NCBI RefSeq assembly: GCF_029784135.1
Contig: NC_073744.1
Span: 29,618,981 to 29,682,980, forward strand
DNA: 64,000 nucleotides
Source: Toxorhynchites rutilus septentrionalis
Taxonomy: Eukaryota; Arthropoda; Insecta; Diptera; Culicidae
Reading direction: 5' to 3'
Shown here: positions 11,255 to 21,953 of the stretch, piece after piece
Position numbering within the stretch: the first letter of the stretch is position 1
Layout of the letters: the number at the start of each line of letters is the position of its first letter
Program-made: the position numbers and the translations under genes
Notes under the pieces: generated by a model
The model's input: the letters and a program-made list of their open reading frames with translations, nothing else
The model's database searches: none
What the model was told of the DNA's origin: nothing

Positions 11255-11569
11255 ATGAACTACTTCAAGTCCCAACATGCTCCTCATATTGCACTGTATA
11301 ACAAGCTTGCACTTAGGTCCCAAGTTCAGAAAAAAACATCACTCGTAGACATTTTATCTTTCGAACGAATTGATAATAATACCATTTCGTTCATCCGGCA
11401 AAGAGTTATTAACGCTCAAAACCTTGCACCTCCGATGTACCCTCATGTTTTTGAAGCTTCTAACTTTCACACCGGTACAGAAATGAGAGACGTAATCCTA
11501 AGTCTAAATCCATGCAAATGCGAGCTTAGTACTGTACAGTTTTCTTTGTGCATATTGGAGCTTGAATAA
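11255..11569 (+). other. Unidentified 104-codon open frame inside the hAT element
   Basis: An ATG-initiated frame of 104 codons between the LINE tail and the TA-flanked MITE, in the stretch where the body of the hAT transposase would be expected. I do not recognise it. No transmembrane segment, zinc-finger or catalytic motif is evident. Five cysteines are scattered, three close together (CKC...C). It may be a degraded portion of the transposase or chance. Confidence 0.2.
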
Positions 11570-11750
11570 TCATCTATCTCATCATCTAATGATCATCTAT
11601 TATTTAAATTCAAGAGATTACAAAGTGATTACATAGCTAAATAAAGTGAACTAATGTAAAGTGATTGGAAAAGACTTTACAAAATTCTTAGTTACTTACG
11701 CGTCTAGCGTAATCATACTTTTCTGCTTTTTAAGAAAAAGTAACAGAGTA

Positions 11751-12079
11751 CACCCAGGTTTTTTTACGCGGGGGATACGTACAGTCCGCCGAGCTACCCG
11801 TTACCTAACACCTAAAATCCACGTAAGAATCGTGATAAGGTGCAGCACTAGTTTCTTTCATAAGCGCTAAGCTCCGTTACAAGCACTAATTACCGTAATA
11901 TGCTCTGAGGAAACATAAGAGAAAAATGTGAGCTGAGGGGGAGATGTGATATTGCACTGGTCACATACGGGTACCGCGTAAAAAAACCGCGTTATTTGGA
12001 AAATCCGCGTAAAAAAACCGAGTTAATTGGAAAATCCGCGTAAAAAAACACGCAAAAAAACCGCTTAAAAACCTGGGTG
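11751..12079. mobile_element. MITE, CACCCAGG ends, TA TSD
   Basis: Left CACCCAGGTTTTTTTACGCG, right TTAAAAACCTGGGTG, with TA at 11749-11750 and 12080-12081. The right third holds three tandem ~27-bp repeats of 'AAAATCCGCGTAAAAAAACCG' type (11977-12065). 329 bp, non-coding. A TA duplication places it in the Tc1/mariner/pogo group. Confidence 0.75.
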
Positions 12080-12235
12080 TATATACCAAAACATGTTTTA
12101 ATATCTTTCTATTTTTTTTAATACCTCCAGAAAAGTTATTAATGTTCGATATTCTTTGTTTTATTTTTTTCGCGACGTATTACACAAGGTTTTTACTAAA
12201 AGGATTGAGGATATCCTAAATATACAAAATCCTCA

Positions 12236-12568
12236 ATGCCAATGCCGACGATGCAAGAAGAGTTCATTACCTTTACACAGATGAGGAGCTTAAGCAGAAG
12301 CTCAACCAATGCTATCAGAAGTTCTGGTTGCATCGCAACATTGGAATACAGTATTATGGAACATTGTTCAAAAATATACTATGGATTTCTTATTTTCGAT
12401 TTCCCTAGTCGAAAAAGGCTTGAGTGTGGCTACAAACATTTTGAAAAAAAAACAAAAAAAAAACGTTTGGAAATCAACGATCCTGGAGATTTAGGGGTTC
12501 AACTCACCAATATTGAACTGAATTTAGAAAGATTGAAAGAAAATTACCAGGTTCATTCATCACACTGA
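12236..12568 (+). pseudogene. hAT transposase C-terminal (dimerisation) remnant
   Basis: Read across the plus-strand frames, the interval follows the C-terminal pattern of ZBED5/FAM200/SCAND3-type hAT transposases: QEEFITF, KFWLHR, then SLVEKGLS (the 'LVE+GFS' motif), a lysine-rich KKKRLEI stretch, GDLGVQLTNIELNLERL, and a final HSSH just before the stop. At least two frameshifts, one in the A-rich run at 12448-12472, separate the pieces. It lies in the 8-bp-duplicated hAT element, on the strand that would be expected to encode its transposase. Upstream catalytic parts are not recognisable. Confidence 0.7.
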
Positions 12569-12726
12569 TTTTTTTATGTTTTTAATCTTCACTTTGCGAT
12601 TTTTTAAAAATTAATTGCCTACTTAAGCAAGCAATTTGTATTCGTGAGTAATTTGAATTAATAATTGTTAATTACACTTGATATTCACCGAATTTAATGA
12701 TGATGTCCAGTCACTGAACCAATTCA

Positions 12727-14503
12727 AAGGCAACTATATTGCCACCCACAAAACATATTTTTTTCGCCGCACTTGGAATATTAATTCAGTATTTTGCTTA
12801 ACCAAAGACTTCTAAAGGTATCTGCCAATAGTGCAATTCCAAATGAAATCGTCCAAAAAATGCAGATTTTAAAAACATGTATTTTCGATCCGAATGAAAG
12901 TTTGTATTCCTTTTGGGTTGGAGGAAATATGAGTTTTCCACAGCAACTGGGAATTTTTTGACTCAAGCGTAACTTTTGAAAAGGGCGTATCGATTTTAGT
13001 AGGAGAAATCTTTGATAATTTATATCTCAAAAACTATGAGTCGTACCGAAACAGTGTCTTATAGACACTATAGTTATAGAGTATTGATGTCTAAACATGA
13101 AAAAAATATACACTGAAAAAAAAAATAGTACTTTTTTTTATTTACAAAAAAAACTTTAATTTGCAATATCCAAAATACATATTTTTAATTTTTTTAAAAA
13201 TTTTTCATATAAAATAGATATCATGTAGAAAATTCAAAAAATGGGTCCAAGATGGTAAAACTATTTTTGACGAACTTTGTGGAACATCGAATTCTTATGA
13301 ATTTCCGAAACATCGGAAATATTTGTATGTTAACAATAATTTTTAGCCACAAATTATGATTTCTGATGTGATTTAAAACAAAAAAGCTCATTATAAATCA
13401 CCTTCTAAATGTAGCCATTCTCGAGATATTTTAAAAAATATTTTTAATTTATTGTTTTTTTATAGTAAATAGTAGTTGTTGGATTTTATAAGCAAATTCA
13501 TAAAATTTCATGAACATAACGGTATAACACGACAAACATATTAATTGTTTGTCGTGTTATACCGTCATGTTCATGAAATTTTATGAATTTGCTTATAATT
13601 TCCAACAACTTTTCCAAATACATCATTATGGTAAAAATATATGTTTAGGAGTTACGTTGGAAAACATTTGAAGACATGTGGGTTAACACAAAACGTAGCG
13701 ATATTAAAAATCTTTTTTTATCTTAATACAAACTTTTAACATGTTATACATGTTGCGCCAACAGGACACAACATTTATAAAAGGAAAAAATATAATTCTC
13801 TAAAATTTATTCAAATAATTCCTATATTTATCGGAGTTTAAGAGATACTAATGATAATACTAGAATTTTTAGCATTTATTTTTTATCAACATTTATTTAT
13901 TTATTTTTTATCAACATTCATTTATGTTTTCATTATTTTCTTATATTTCTATACACATACACAAGTTATCATGCTGCATTGTCGTTAGAGTACAACTTTG
14001 CTGCTACTTTATTCTCGGATACAGGTACAAAAGAATGATACTTTTGGATACCTGGAATTTGTTTGGTGTTATCATACATGCTACTCAACTCTTCCACACC
14101 CTGATCATATTCTTCTTGTGACATATATGAAAATGACAATTTTGTAAGATTGTAATTTTGTAAGATGTAAGAAATTTTAGGGCGCCGCCGCAAATTCTGA
14201 TTAAATTCATTCAAAATGCAACAAGTTGATAAGTTTTTCACTGTAATCATTCAATGTAAGCTCACGCAGTATGTATTTGTAAAAATACATACATATGTAT
14301 TTGTTAAAATACATATGTATTGTATATAAGCTCATGTGTATTTGATGAAAAATTAAAATTATGAAAATGACGAAAATGTATGTTTTTTCGCTGCACGTGA
14401 AATATTGTTTTAATTTTTGCATAACCAAATGCGCAATAAAGTGAGATGTGAGCAGCGACAGCCTTTTTGAGGTTAACGGGCAGTGACAACTATATGGCCA
14501 CCA
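12727..14503 (-). mobile_element. GGTGGCAATATAG repeat element (long copy)
   Basis: The minus strand starts GGTGGCCATATAGTTG...CACTGCCCGTTAAC and ends ATTCCAAGTGCGGCG...GGTGGCAATATAGTTGCC, the same order as the short copy at 22860-23345. Both ends carry the near-palindromic GTGGCAATATAGTTGCCAC. About 1.3 kb of AT-rich sequence absent from the short copy, including the hairpin at 13474-13610, fills the middle. Class not determined. Confidence 0.55.
13474..13610. repeat. 65-bp-stem inverted repeat (hairpin)
   Basis: Arms 13474-13538 and 13546-13610 are reverse complements with only about three mismatches, separated by a 7-nt loop (TATTAAT). A transcript in either direction would fold into a long near-perfect duplex. 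Nothing in the surrounding AT-rich repeat has comparable symmetry. Confidence 0.9.
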
Positions 14504-14750
14504 TTTTTTTACAACTGCTTCTATAGTTTATTATTTATCAAAGGTTTATGATCTCTGAAGTTTGAGTCGCCTAGTTTCCACGGCCTTCTAAATCAACAGT
14601 AAATCAACCTTGTAAATCAACAGAAAAGTTGTTCAATTGTTAAGTATTTCGTATGATTGAAGCAGTTTGGCTATAGGGTTCTGTGGTATCACTTCATTCT
14701 GGAAAAGGGGTCTTTTGCCCAAAATAGTTTCGAGAATTCCTGATTTAGAT

Positions 14751-16290
14751 CATAGATTCAAATGCATGTCCAATTTTCCAATTTTGATTTCGGATCACAA
14801 CTTCAGAAAATTCAGACTTTGAGAAATAAGATCCTCAATTCAATTGATCCGCCCCTAATAACATTCAGTATCTACCTAGTCCTTCCAAGCTCCATATGTT
14901 TCTTGGCTGAAAATAAAACATAATCGTCCCATCCACACCTTGAAGTGAAATAATATTTTTTCCCAGAATCGACGATCCGATCCGACGGGCCGACGACGCC
15001 AAAACAAAAACAGAACCAAAAAAAGAAAAAAAATCCCCAGCCTAAGTGAATATCAATGCTTGGGGAGAACACAGAAGCTGTGTCCTCGAATGTTTTGATT
15101 TTCATTTAGCAGCAAACGGCAGCAGCAGTTTTGGCCCAATTGAAAAAAGAAGCGTATCGGTCGCTTCGCCAGTGAAACTTTTTTTTAGTATTGTGCACAA
15201 GATGTGAAGCTTAAGATGAATTCACGCGAAAATGAAACGTTGATTTATTTGTCCCCAAGCCCACTCCGGGGTGGGCGGGAAGGTTTCGGGCGTATGAATA
15301 GCTTTCGGGTCCACGAATTTTTCCTCTTTTGGTCTTTCAGTGACGCCGTGCCAACTTACGAACAATTTGTGCAATTGGGTTGAACGCGAGATGGTGAAAA
15401 AAACTGTATCACATTTCCAAACGGTCGCCCACCAATGATACGCTCTGGGTTAGACGGAATTCCGTCCTTTTTTTGTTTGAAAATTCATAGCAGCTTTTGG
15501 GAACATGGCTGAATTAGTTGCGGGAATCGATGCAAAATTAGACACCATCAAGCGATAATAAAACAATGAGTATTCAACGGAAATGAATCCTCCGGCGAGC
15601 AAAAAAAAAAAACACTCGGCATAATTCAAAATACCCATTTTACGAGAAAACAAGTGGAACAACTGCGTATGAATAATTCATAGCTTATTATGCCTCGACA
15701 CGTATTAGTGTTGTACCGTGCCGATTTCGAACTATCGAACAGTAAACAGATTACGGTCTCACACACTGAAAAACCACAAATCATCGCCACACGAGTGCAA
15801 TCGATTATCGTGATTTACCCCTATCCCACAATACTCGGATATGTCGGCCTCAGTAAGCATCATCCGAGGACACTAGACACGGCCGGCGAAAAGATCCTCG
15901 AAGGTAGCAGGTCCCCATCGTTTTGAAATTCCACCCCTCACCGATTTAAATTGTGATGAGAGTACATAATTATCAGCAGTCAATCATCATCAGAGTCAAT
16001 TTCCTGTGCCTCTGAAACCTCAATCAATCAAACGAGCAGCACACGGTGAAAGCTATGCTTGGTGTGATTAAGCGAGAGGAGACGCTGAAATGGCTACAGT
16101 TTCATCGAATGTGAGACTGGGTTCTTCGGGGTAAAATTCCTGGTATTCTACCGAGGATAAAACAACACGATGTGAGTACACCGAGAAAGTGCAGATATTC
16201 AATACATTGATACCAAATTTGAACAAAACATCGTAGTTATTATTTTATTTGTTTGAGTAATGTTGTGTACGATACAAAAAACCAAGCATA
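14751..16290. other. TE-poor region, no gene recognised
   Basis: Mixed-composition sequence of about 1.5 kb without terminal repeats or recognisable proteins. Short frames on both strands lack any family motif. Could be intronic or regulatory. Confidence 0.4.
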
Positions 16291-16298
16291 CCTGTGGC

Positions 16299-16795
16299 TA
16301 GTGATCCCCGATTTTTTAAATGAATCGTTCGTCAGCTAATCGAATACTTTTCAGCAGTTTGTTATTCGATACGATTAATCGCCCCAAATAATCGATTAAT
16401 CGATTAATCGATTAATCGTCACACTGAGCGAAATAATTAGTTAGACTAATGTTTCTCATTTGCTAGAAGCCATCTGGAATCAAAAAAGTGTTCATTCCGC
16501 CTGAAGATCAATTATTATCTTTTACGCTCCCCTAAACTCGTAAACGAAGCTCAATTTGCGTTGACACCATTGAGTATTGTTTACGATCCCAGAGGAGCGT
16601 CAAAATAATGATTGAATTTCAGGATAAAACTGCAGCGGCCATAGGTTTTTTTTTCTCTGGGTTTGGATCAATTAATCGACGTAAACTATTCGTTCGCTTC
16701 GATTATTGGTTGCGCAGTATTCGTTCGATTAATAATGGATTTCTGTAGGAAGTATTCGATTAATCGATTAATCGAACGATTAACGGGGATCACTA
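16299..16795. mobile_element. hAT MITE with ATCGATTA arrays, 8-bp TSD
   Basis: Ends TAGTGATCCCCG and CGGGGATCACTA, flanked by identical CCTGTGGC at 16291-16298 and 16796-16803. Tandem ATCGATTA octamers occur near both ends (about 16388-16420 and 16757-16778), arranged as expected for subterminal transposase-binding sites of hAT elements. 497 bp, no coding capacity. Confidence 0.9.
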
Positions 16796-17048
16796 CCTGT
16801 GGCAAATGTCGAACCAATCTGATCATATGTTTTGCAGTTATGCAAAACAAAAATTGTGAATGAAAATAAACTTTTCCTTTATTTTGCAAACAGGAAGAAA
16901 ATTTTGAAAACAAGATAGTGTCAGAAAACGATTTTGTATTAAAATAGCGAAAATAACTGCCTTCGAACCTGCTATTGACGAATCTCCGCAAAGCTGAATT
17001 AGCTCACGCGACATCTACACAACCACAAAAGTGATGATGTTTGTTCTA

Positions 17049-18296
17049 CACTGGAGGAAAACATTAGTAAATGCAGCTACCAATTTTTTATTAATCGAAA
17101 CATTGGTAAAATGTACACATTTTTTGTACATATTACCAAAGTCTTGTAAAACTGATGTCAAATTCAATGTACATCCCTACCAACGTTTCGTAAATTTTAC
17201 TTCATAGCATTAGTAACCTTGAGTATTTTCATGCTTAGCAACTGTGTGTGACCCCCAATGTGCCGGTGAGAGATGTGTTGGCTCGGTTAGACCTTGATTA
17301 CATGTCCCAAATCTATATTTTCCTTAAAGCTATCGATGTTCGTGTGTGATTATCCTTATATCCTTATATCCTTTGCGTGCAATTGGTACCCTTGCTACAA
17401 ACAGTAGAATAAGTTGAAATGTAAATACACAATAGATATACGAATAGATTCAAGAATTGAGTGTGTGATATTATTATTATTGTAACAATTTCCTTATATC
17501 CCATCCTTTTCCTGAACAAATATGTCACCCTTCTAAACTCGAGTAGACTGCGAGTAATCGGTTTCCTACCTTACTTACCTTAGATTTAGAAAATGTTTAT
17601 GTATAGTAATTAAAATATAATTAAGAATTCGGCTCCTTTAAACTTATGTAACTGAGCCTGTAAAAATAAACGAATTTAATAAAAAAAAAAACTATGTGTG
17701 TGCATTCGCCATTTCTTTAGTGGAAGTGGAGCGATTCGGAGGTAAACATTTTGTTTCTGTTGTTTCATTGTACCTAAATATTTATTTTATTTTGTAGAAA
17801 TACCACTATTCCACGTGTTGCGGTTGTTACAACGTAAGCCACATCAAGGAGAGCGGAGAGCGTACGACATGCATTATCGAGGAATGATGTTTCGATGTCT
17901 CGTCCGACTACGTAGGTGAATAAGTGGGTATATGAAAAGCGCTGATGGCCCAACTGCCGCTCACAACAAACTTCAACGAAAACGAAAAACTGCAAAAGTT
18001 TGTGTGAATATTAATAAGAATAAAATTATTTGAACACAGCTTTCGATTTGAAAATTTATTCGATAAATATCGTTATTACTGTTATTATCCCTTTACAAAT
18101 GAGGGCCAACATCTTCATTGATATTGCCCCGAAATTGAGCCAACATTGGATTTACAAACCGTGGTTTTGTTTGAAATTTATGTCTACCAATTTCTTTTGG
18201 TAGAATGTACTAATAATTAGTAGGGTCGAAAATGACTAGCGAATTGGTAATATTTACCAAAAAATTCGTCGTATTTACTAACTATTCCTCTCAGTG
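17049..18296. mobile_element. CACTG-ended DNA element with TA TSD
   Basis: Left CACTGGAGGAAAACATTAGT, right (inverse) CACTGAGAGGAATAGTTAGT, with TA at 17047-17048 and 18297-18298. Short inverted runs of 'TTGGTAAAATGTACA' type continue inside each end. A LINE 3' tail (17534-17692) is inserted. The remaining ~600 bp has no recognisable transposase. The TA suggests the Tc1/mariner group. Confidence 0.65.
17534..17692 (+). mobile_element. 3' tail of a poly(A) non-LTR element
   Basis: Second copy of the tail described at 10822-10985 (GAGTAATCGGTTTCCTA, GGCTCCTTTAAAC, GTAACTGAGCC, AATAAACGA), ending in about ten A. Confidence 0.55.
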
Positions 18297-18307
18297 TACG
18301 CGCCTAA

Positions 18308-19240
18308 AGGTGAGGCCAGAGTGAACGTGACACTCGATGCGATGCGATGCGGGGGTAAAGGGTAAATCACGATAATCGATTTTCATTTTGTGTTCAAGTT
18401 TCGAAATGGATTCTGACGAAGAATATTTAATGTCCGAAAGCGTACGTATTTTTTTCGGAAACAAAAAAGACTTCGGAATCCATTCAATCATCAGGAAAAA
18501 AGGAGAATATGGAGAATACCACCATCTATATCACGACCTGGTTAAGGATCCGAACAAATTTCCCAACTATACCCGTATGAGCATCGAAACTTACGAATAT
18601 ATTTTAGACATATTGAAGTTGATCTCATGAAAAAGAGGACCAACTTTATTAAAACTCCAATTGAGCCTGGCGAAAAACTTTTGATCACACTGAGGTAAGA
18701 AAATATTCATAAATAATCTTTGTGTTCGATTTCGAATCTCTTTCCCTTTCACGTAGTTTTCCGGCATTATTTCACAATCCCTTGTTCTGTGCTTTCTAGG
18801 TTTCTTGCAACGGGATTCAACGGGATTGCTTCAGAAATAGCAGACTACTGAAGTATGGCCACTTAGTGGAAATGCTGTCATCATCGGGATCCCTAGATCT
18901 CGAGTTTGCTGATTCCAGAGTGCACTTCTTCGAAATATAGCTCCGATTAGTGCTTCCACATCAACAGACACAGTCTTTCGCCATGATGTAAACAAAATAT
19001 AAAACTGACATTCACTTGTCGCGTGTTCATCGCGCGAAAAAGCTGTGCATATCGAGGTTGATTTTGTGTCGCGCAGAAATTCGCTTGTCGCGTCGCATCG
19101 CATCGCGTTTACTCTGGCATATGAAATAGTTTTTTGCCAGAATTGAATGAACGGAGCTTGGTCGCGCGACAACGCGCTGCTTGTCAAAAATCACGTAGTG
19201 TCACATCGCATCGCATGTCGCGTTCACTCTGGCATTACCC
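18308..19240 (+). mobile_element. PIF/Harbinger element relic, TAA TSD
   Basis: Ends are AGGTGAGGCCAGAGTGAACG and the inverse GGGTAATGCCAGAGTGAACG, bounded by TAA at 18305-18307 and 19241-19243, the 3-bp TWA duplication of PIF/Harbinger. Inside the ends are runs of the tetra/pentamer TGCGA/GATGCGATGCG. It contains a truncated transposase (18406-18850). A second copy of the right terminal sequence (TCGCATCGCATCGCG...ACTCTGGC) occurs at about 19074-19118, so the right end is duplicated or a second copy is nested there. Confidence 0.8.
18406..18850 (+). pseudogene. Harbinger transposase, truncated, with intron
   Basis: Starts MDSDEEYLMSES and continues through 'EYHHLYHDLVKDPNKFPNYTRMS', the N-terminal region of DDE_4/Harbinger transposases, to ILDILKLIS, where a one-base shift at about 18628 introduces a stop. 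In the other frame the protein goes on (TNFIKTPIEPGEKLLITLR) to a GT-AG intron (donor at about 18694, acceptor at about 18800) and the next exon gives the family hallmark FLATGF...IASEIADY before the sequence is lost. The DDE catalytic domain is missing, so it is inactive. Confidence 0.75.
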
Positions 19241-19243
19241 TAA

Positions 19244-20370
19244 GGTAAAGGTGGAAGGAAGCCACAAATGGATGCTACATGGCGCTGATTTCTTTTATCT
19301 GCCTCCCTCACCCCTCGCCCGAAAGTCAATAATTTTGCGAAACCAAGGCGCCTCTATATAAACCAGGTGAAACAATCATATGAAATGCACTTTCCGCCAT
19401 ATTGCAATTGCTGTCGGTATTTTTTACAAACAGCTGCCGGCGGCTCTCTACAAACTGTCACGACGCTCATTCGAACGATGCCTACTATGTACGGCTTTCG
19501 CGAATTTATGTGAAAAAGAAGAGATGATTTTGTAGAATTTTATTCTCATCCAGTTCATCCACTACTCTCGCATGTGAAAATGCAAAAATGGCGTATCCTA
19601 GCAATAACAAAACAAACAACCCCCGCTCCACAAACCGTAATCCCCTTCTTATTGAAGTGATAATGTTGCTTCACCTGTTATACATTTATACAAGCGCCTT
19701 GTGCGAAACAGTGTGAAGAAAATTATCATTTTCGTACACTTCCCATCAAGTACAGGTCGAACTCGATTATCCGGAGTATTGATTTTTTTTTCACTCCCGA
19801 TAATCGAATCCTCCGGATAATCGAGTCATAAAAAAACAATTTCCTCTCGGTAAACGTAATATAATTATGATTTCACTTATTTATTAAACGGTATTATCTA
19901 GGTTGACCCGTTTGTATGTTTGTGACTTTGTAACTTTATAAATTTGTCTGTAGCGCTGTACCACATTAATAGAATTTTAACCCCCTTCCTGTTGACCGTT
20001 TGATCTGAAATTTGGAATTTCTTTATCTCAGGTGTCATTATAAAACTGCGTATTCCATGATCTTGAAAATCCAAGATGGCGGCCGCTACAAAATAACGGA
20101 TTATGTACATATTTTCTTAAAATCCCATCAATATGGGTATCGAATGAAACCATAGATATATTTGCAATTGTTCATCGGAACACATCGTTCGTACATTTTA
20201 CTTCTGTATTGAATTGTTATATTTTTCAAATGTATTCTAATACTCGTGTCAGTGAAGCGTCACACAGCCTGATAGATGAATTGATCTATTTACGTTCCAA
20301 AACCAAAACAAACTCTTTTCTCTCACAAACACTATTACCCCATGAATACACGTGGTTTTAGCTATAGGGT
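19244..20370. other. No gene seen; pogo-type end remnant
   Basis: About 1.1 kb with no recognisable coding sequence. At 19754-19830 a CAGGTCGAACTCGATTATCC sequence followed by two inverted CCGGATAATCGAGT/CGATAATCGAATCC motifs looks like the left end of a pogo/Tigger-like element whose other end I cannot find. Confidence 0.4.
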
Positions 20371-21165
20371 AACACGGGGTGAGTTGGACATACGAGGTGA
20401 TTTGGACCACCCCTTTATCTCAAAAAGTACGGCTCAACTTGGATCTTTTATAATGTCATTTTCTTTTATCATTGAACCGTATTAAATAACGTAAAAAAAT
20501 TTGGTAAAATTCGACAGGTGGAAGGAAACGGTAGCACGAACACAACAAGCACTTTGATTGTCAAAAAATGTGAGTTTTCCGATCGTAGTTTTAAGATTTT
20601 TCTCGCTGATTAAACAAACTTTTCGTGTATTGTGCAGTAAAGTTCTATTCGCCTACAGAAGAGGAACAATTTGATACAGCGAAACTGTAAGTTTGATAAC
20701 AATAAATAAAATCAATTTCATTTTAGTTTTTGCATGTTGTGTGGGGTGAAATGGACACGTTTCTGTGGGGTGAATTGGTCCTACAGGTTTGAGGCTTTTC
20801 TTTGATCTAATGGATTCCAGATGTCACGAAATTACAAAAAGAGGATGGGCAGACAACATTGGAAGAATGAGGAGGTTGAAAGACCAACTCAGGCCATCAC
20901 GAACGGATTTTCTTTGACCAACAACGAAAGTGTTTGAAAACGCTCGAACAACAGTGAAAAGATTCATGCCGAATTCGAGATGGTGTCAATCTAATTTTTC
21001 TGGTCTGGAATTTGGCCAAGACACCTGGTATCGATCCCAAAACACTGTTACTGATTGTAACATTATCCCAAAATACTTTACATAAACATAAGCATGTTTT
21101 TTTTCGATTAAACACACACTGGACCAAATCACCCCACAGACGGTCCAAATCACCCCGCATCAAAT
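20371..21165 (+). mobile_element. pogo/Tigger-like element relic (GGGGTGA ends)
   Basis: Opens with AACACGGGGTGAGTTGGAC and closes with the inverse GGTCCAAATCACCCCGC. The motif GGGGTGAANTGG recurs internally at about 20735 and 20767. A broken HTH-psq transposase start lies at 20821. The outermost bases do not match well, so exact limits and the TSD are uncertain. Confidence 0.55.
20821..20990 (+). pseudogene. pogo transposase N-terminal HTH-psq remnant
   Basis: ATG at 20821 gives MSRNYKKRMGRQHWKNEEVE followed by ITNGFSLT, the start and first helices of the psq-type helix-turn-helix that opens pogo/Tigger transposases. A stop comes after 38 codons. In the next frame the domain continues as NARTTVKRFMPN, the recognition-helix segment. 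Nothing of the CENP-B or DDE domains follows. Short enough to be missed by frame-length filters. Confidence 0.65.
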
Positions 21166-21202
21166 TTTAATGTCCAAAAATCATCTCTTTTATTTTATGA
21201 TA

Positions 21203-21951
21203 TTAGGATGTCAAAAAAGTCCTGCGGTATTTTTTTTGAATTTTCGTTTGTTCATAAAATTAGTTACAATCATCTGTTTAAAGTCAAATATGCGCCGTTT
21301 TGTTCGATTCATCGCCAGTCACCATCCGCTTCAGAAACGGGTCGATTTTGTTGCGATTCAGCAGCGATTCACATGTGTCGATACGGTCAAAGATGTTTTT
21401 TTGCGTCAACGTGTGTGGCACCCATACATCGAGCTTCTTTGTGAATCCAAGCTTCTTCAAATGGTTAATAACGGTTTGATGACTTATCCCCAGCTCTTGG
21501 CCGATGCTACGGCTGCTACTATGCCGGTCTTTCTCGGCTAATTCAGCGATTTTGTCGCAATTTTCGACGACAGGCCTTCCGGAGCGTGGCGCATCTTCGA
21601 CGACTTCTACACCAGAACGAAAACGTTGAAACCATCGTTGTGCGGTGGAAATGGAAACTGTATCGGGTCCATAAACTGCACAAATTTTATTGGCAGCTTG
21701 AGATGCATTTTTGCCTTTGTCATAGTAGTACTGTAAAATATGTCGGATTTTCTCTTTATTTTGCTTCATATTTGCGACACTATAACTCACGAACGACTTA
21801 ACCAAACAAAACACTGTCAAGGACTATATTATAGCGCGCAAAAATACCTTTCCAACAAGCTATAGTATGACTCGATACAATGAATAAACTAGAACTACGC
21901 GCTTATAACGACACCTCGCGGAAATACCGCAGAACTTTTTTGACAGCCTAA
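21203..21951 (-). mobile_element. mariner, internally deleted copy
   Basis: Terminal TTAGGATGTCAAAAAAGTCC and the inverse TTAGGCTGTCAAAAAAGTTC, flanked by TA at 21201-21202 and 21952-21953. Same family as 58352-59471. On the minus strand the transposase runs from 21769 to about 21308 and stops short after the first catalytic Asp (VTGDE), joined directly to the 3' UTR, so the other two catalytic residues are gone. Structure typical of a deletion derivative that could still be mobilised in trans. Confidence 0.9.
21284..21769 (-). pseudogene. mariner transposase, N-terminal half only
   Basis: MKQNKEKIRH start, first HTH, GRP linker (SGRPVVEN), second HTH (GQELGISHQTVINHLKKLGF), the WVPHTLT motif and the first Asp of the DD34D triad in VTGDE. 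The frame then passes into non-homologous residues and stops. An in-frame upstream ATG adds 17 residues that are absent from mariner family proteins, so the MKQNKE start is preferred. Confidence 0.85.
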
Positions 21952-21953
21952 TA

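Larger units (their letters stand above)
10288..14742. mobile_element. hAT element, 4.5 kb, 8-bp TSD, heavily nested
   Basis: Left end CAGGGTTTCTCAAAGTGGTC, right end (inverse) CAGGAATTCTCGAAAC. The element is bounded by identical ATTTAGAT at 10280-10287 and 14743-14750, the 8-bp duplication diagnostic of hAT. A remnant of hAT transposase C-terminus lies at 12236-12568 on the plus strand. Younger insertions inside are a mariner relic (about 10335-10790), a LINE 3' tail (10822-10985), a TA-flanked MITE (11751-12079) and a GGTGGCAATATAG element (12727-14503). No intact transposase. Confidence 0.85.

Noticed and set aside
18831..19187. 118-codon minus-strand frame in the Harbinger element
   Set aside because: Runs antisense through the transposase remnant and both right-terminal repeats. 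No motif.
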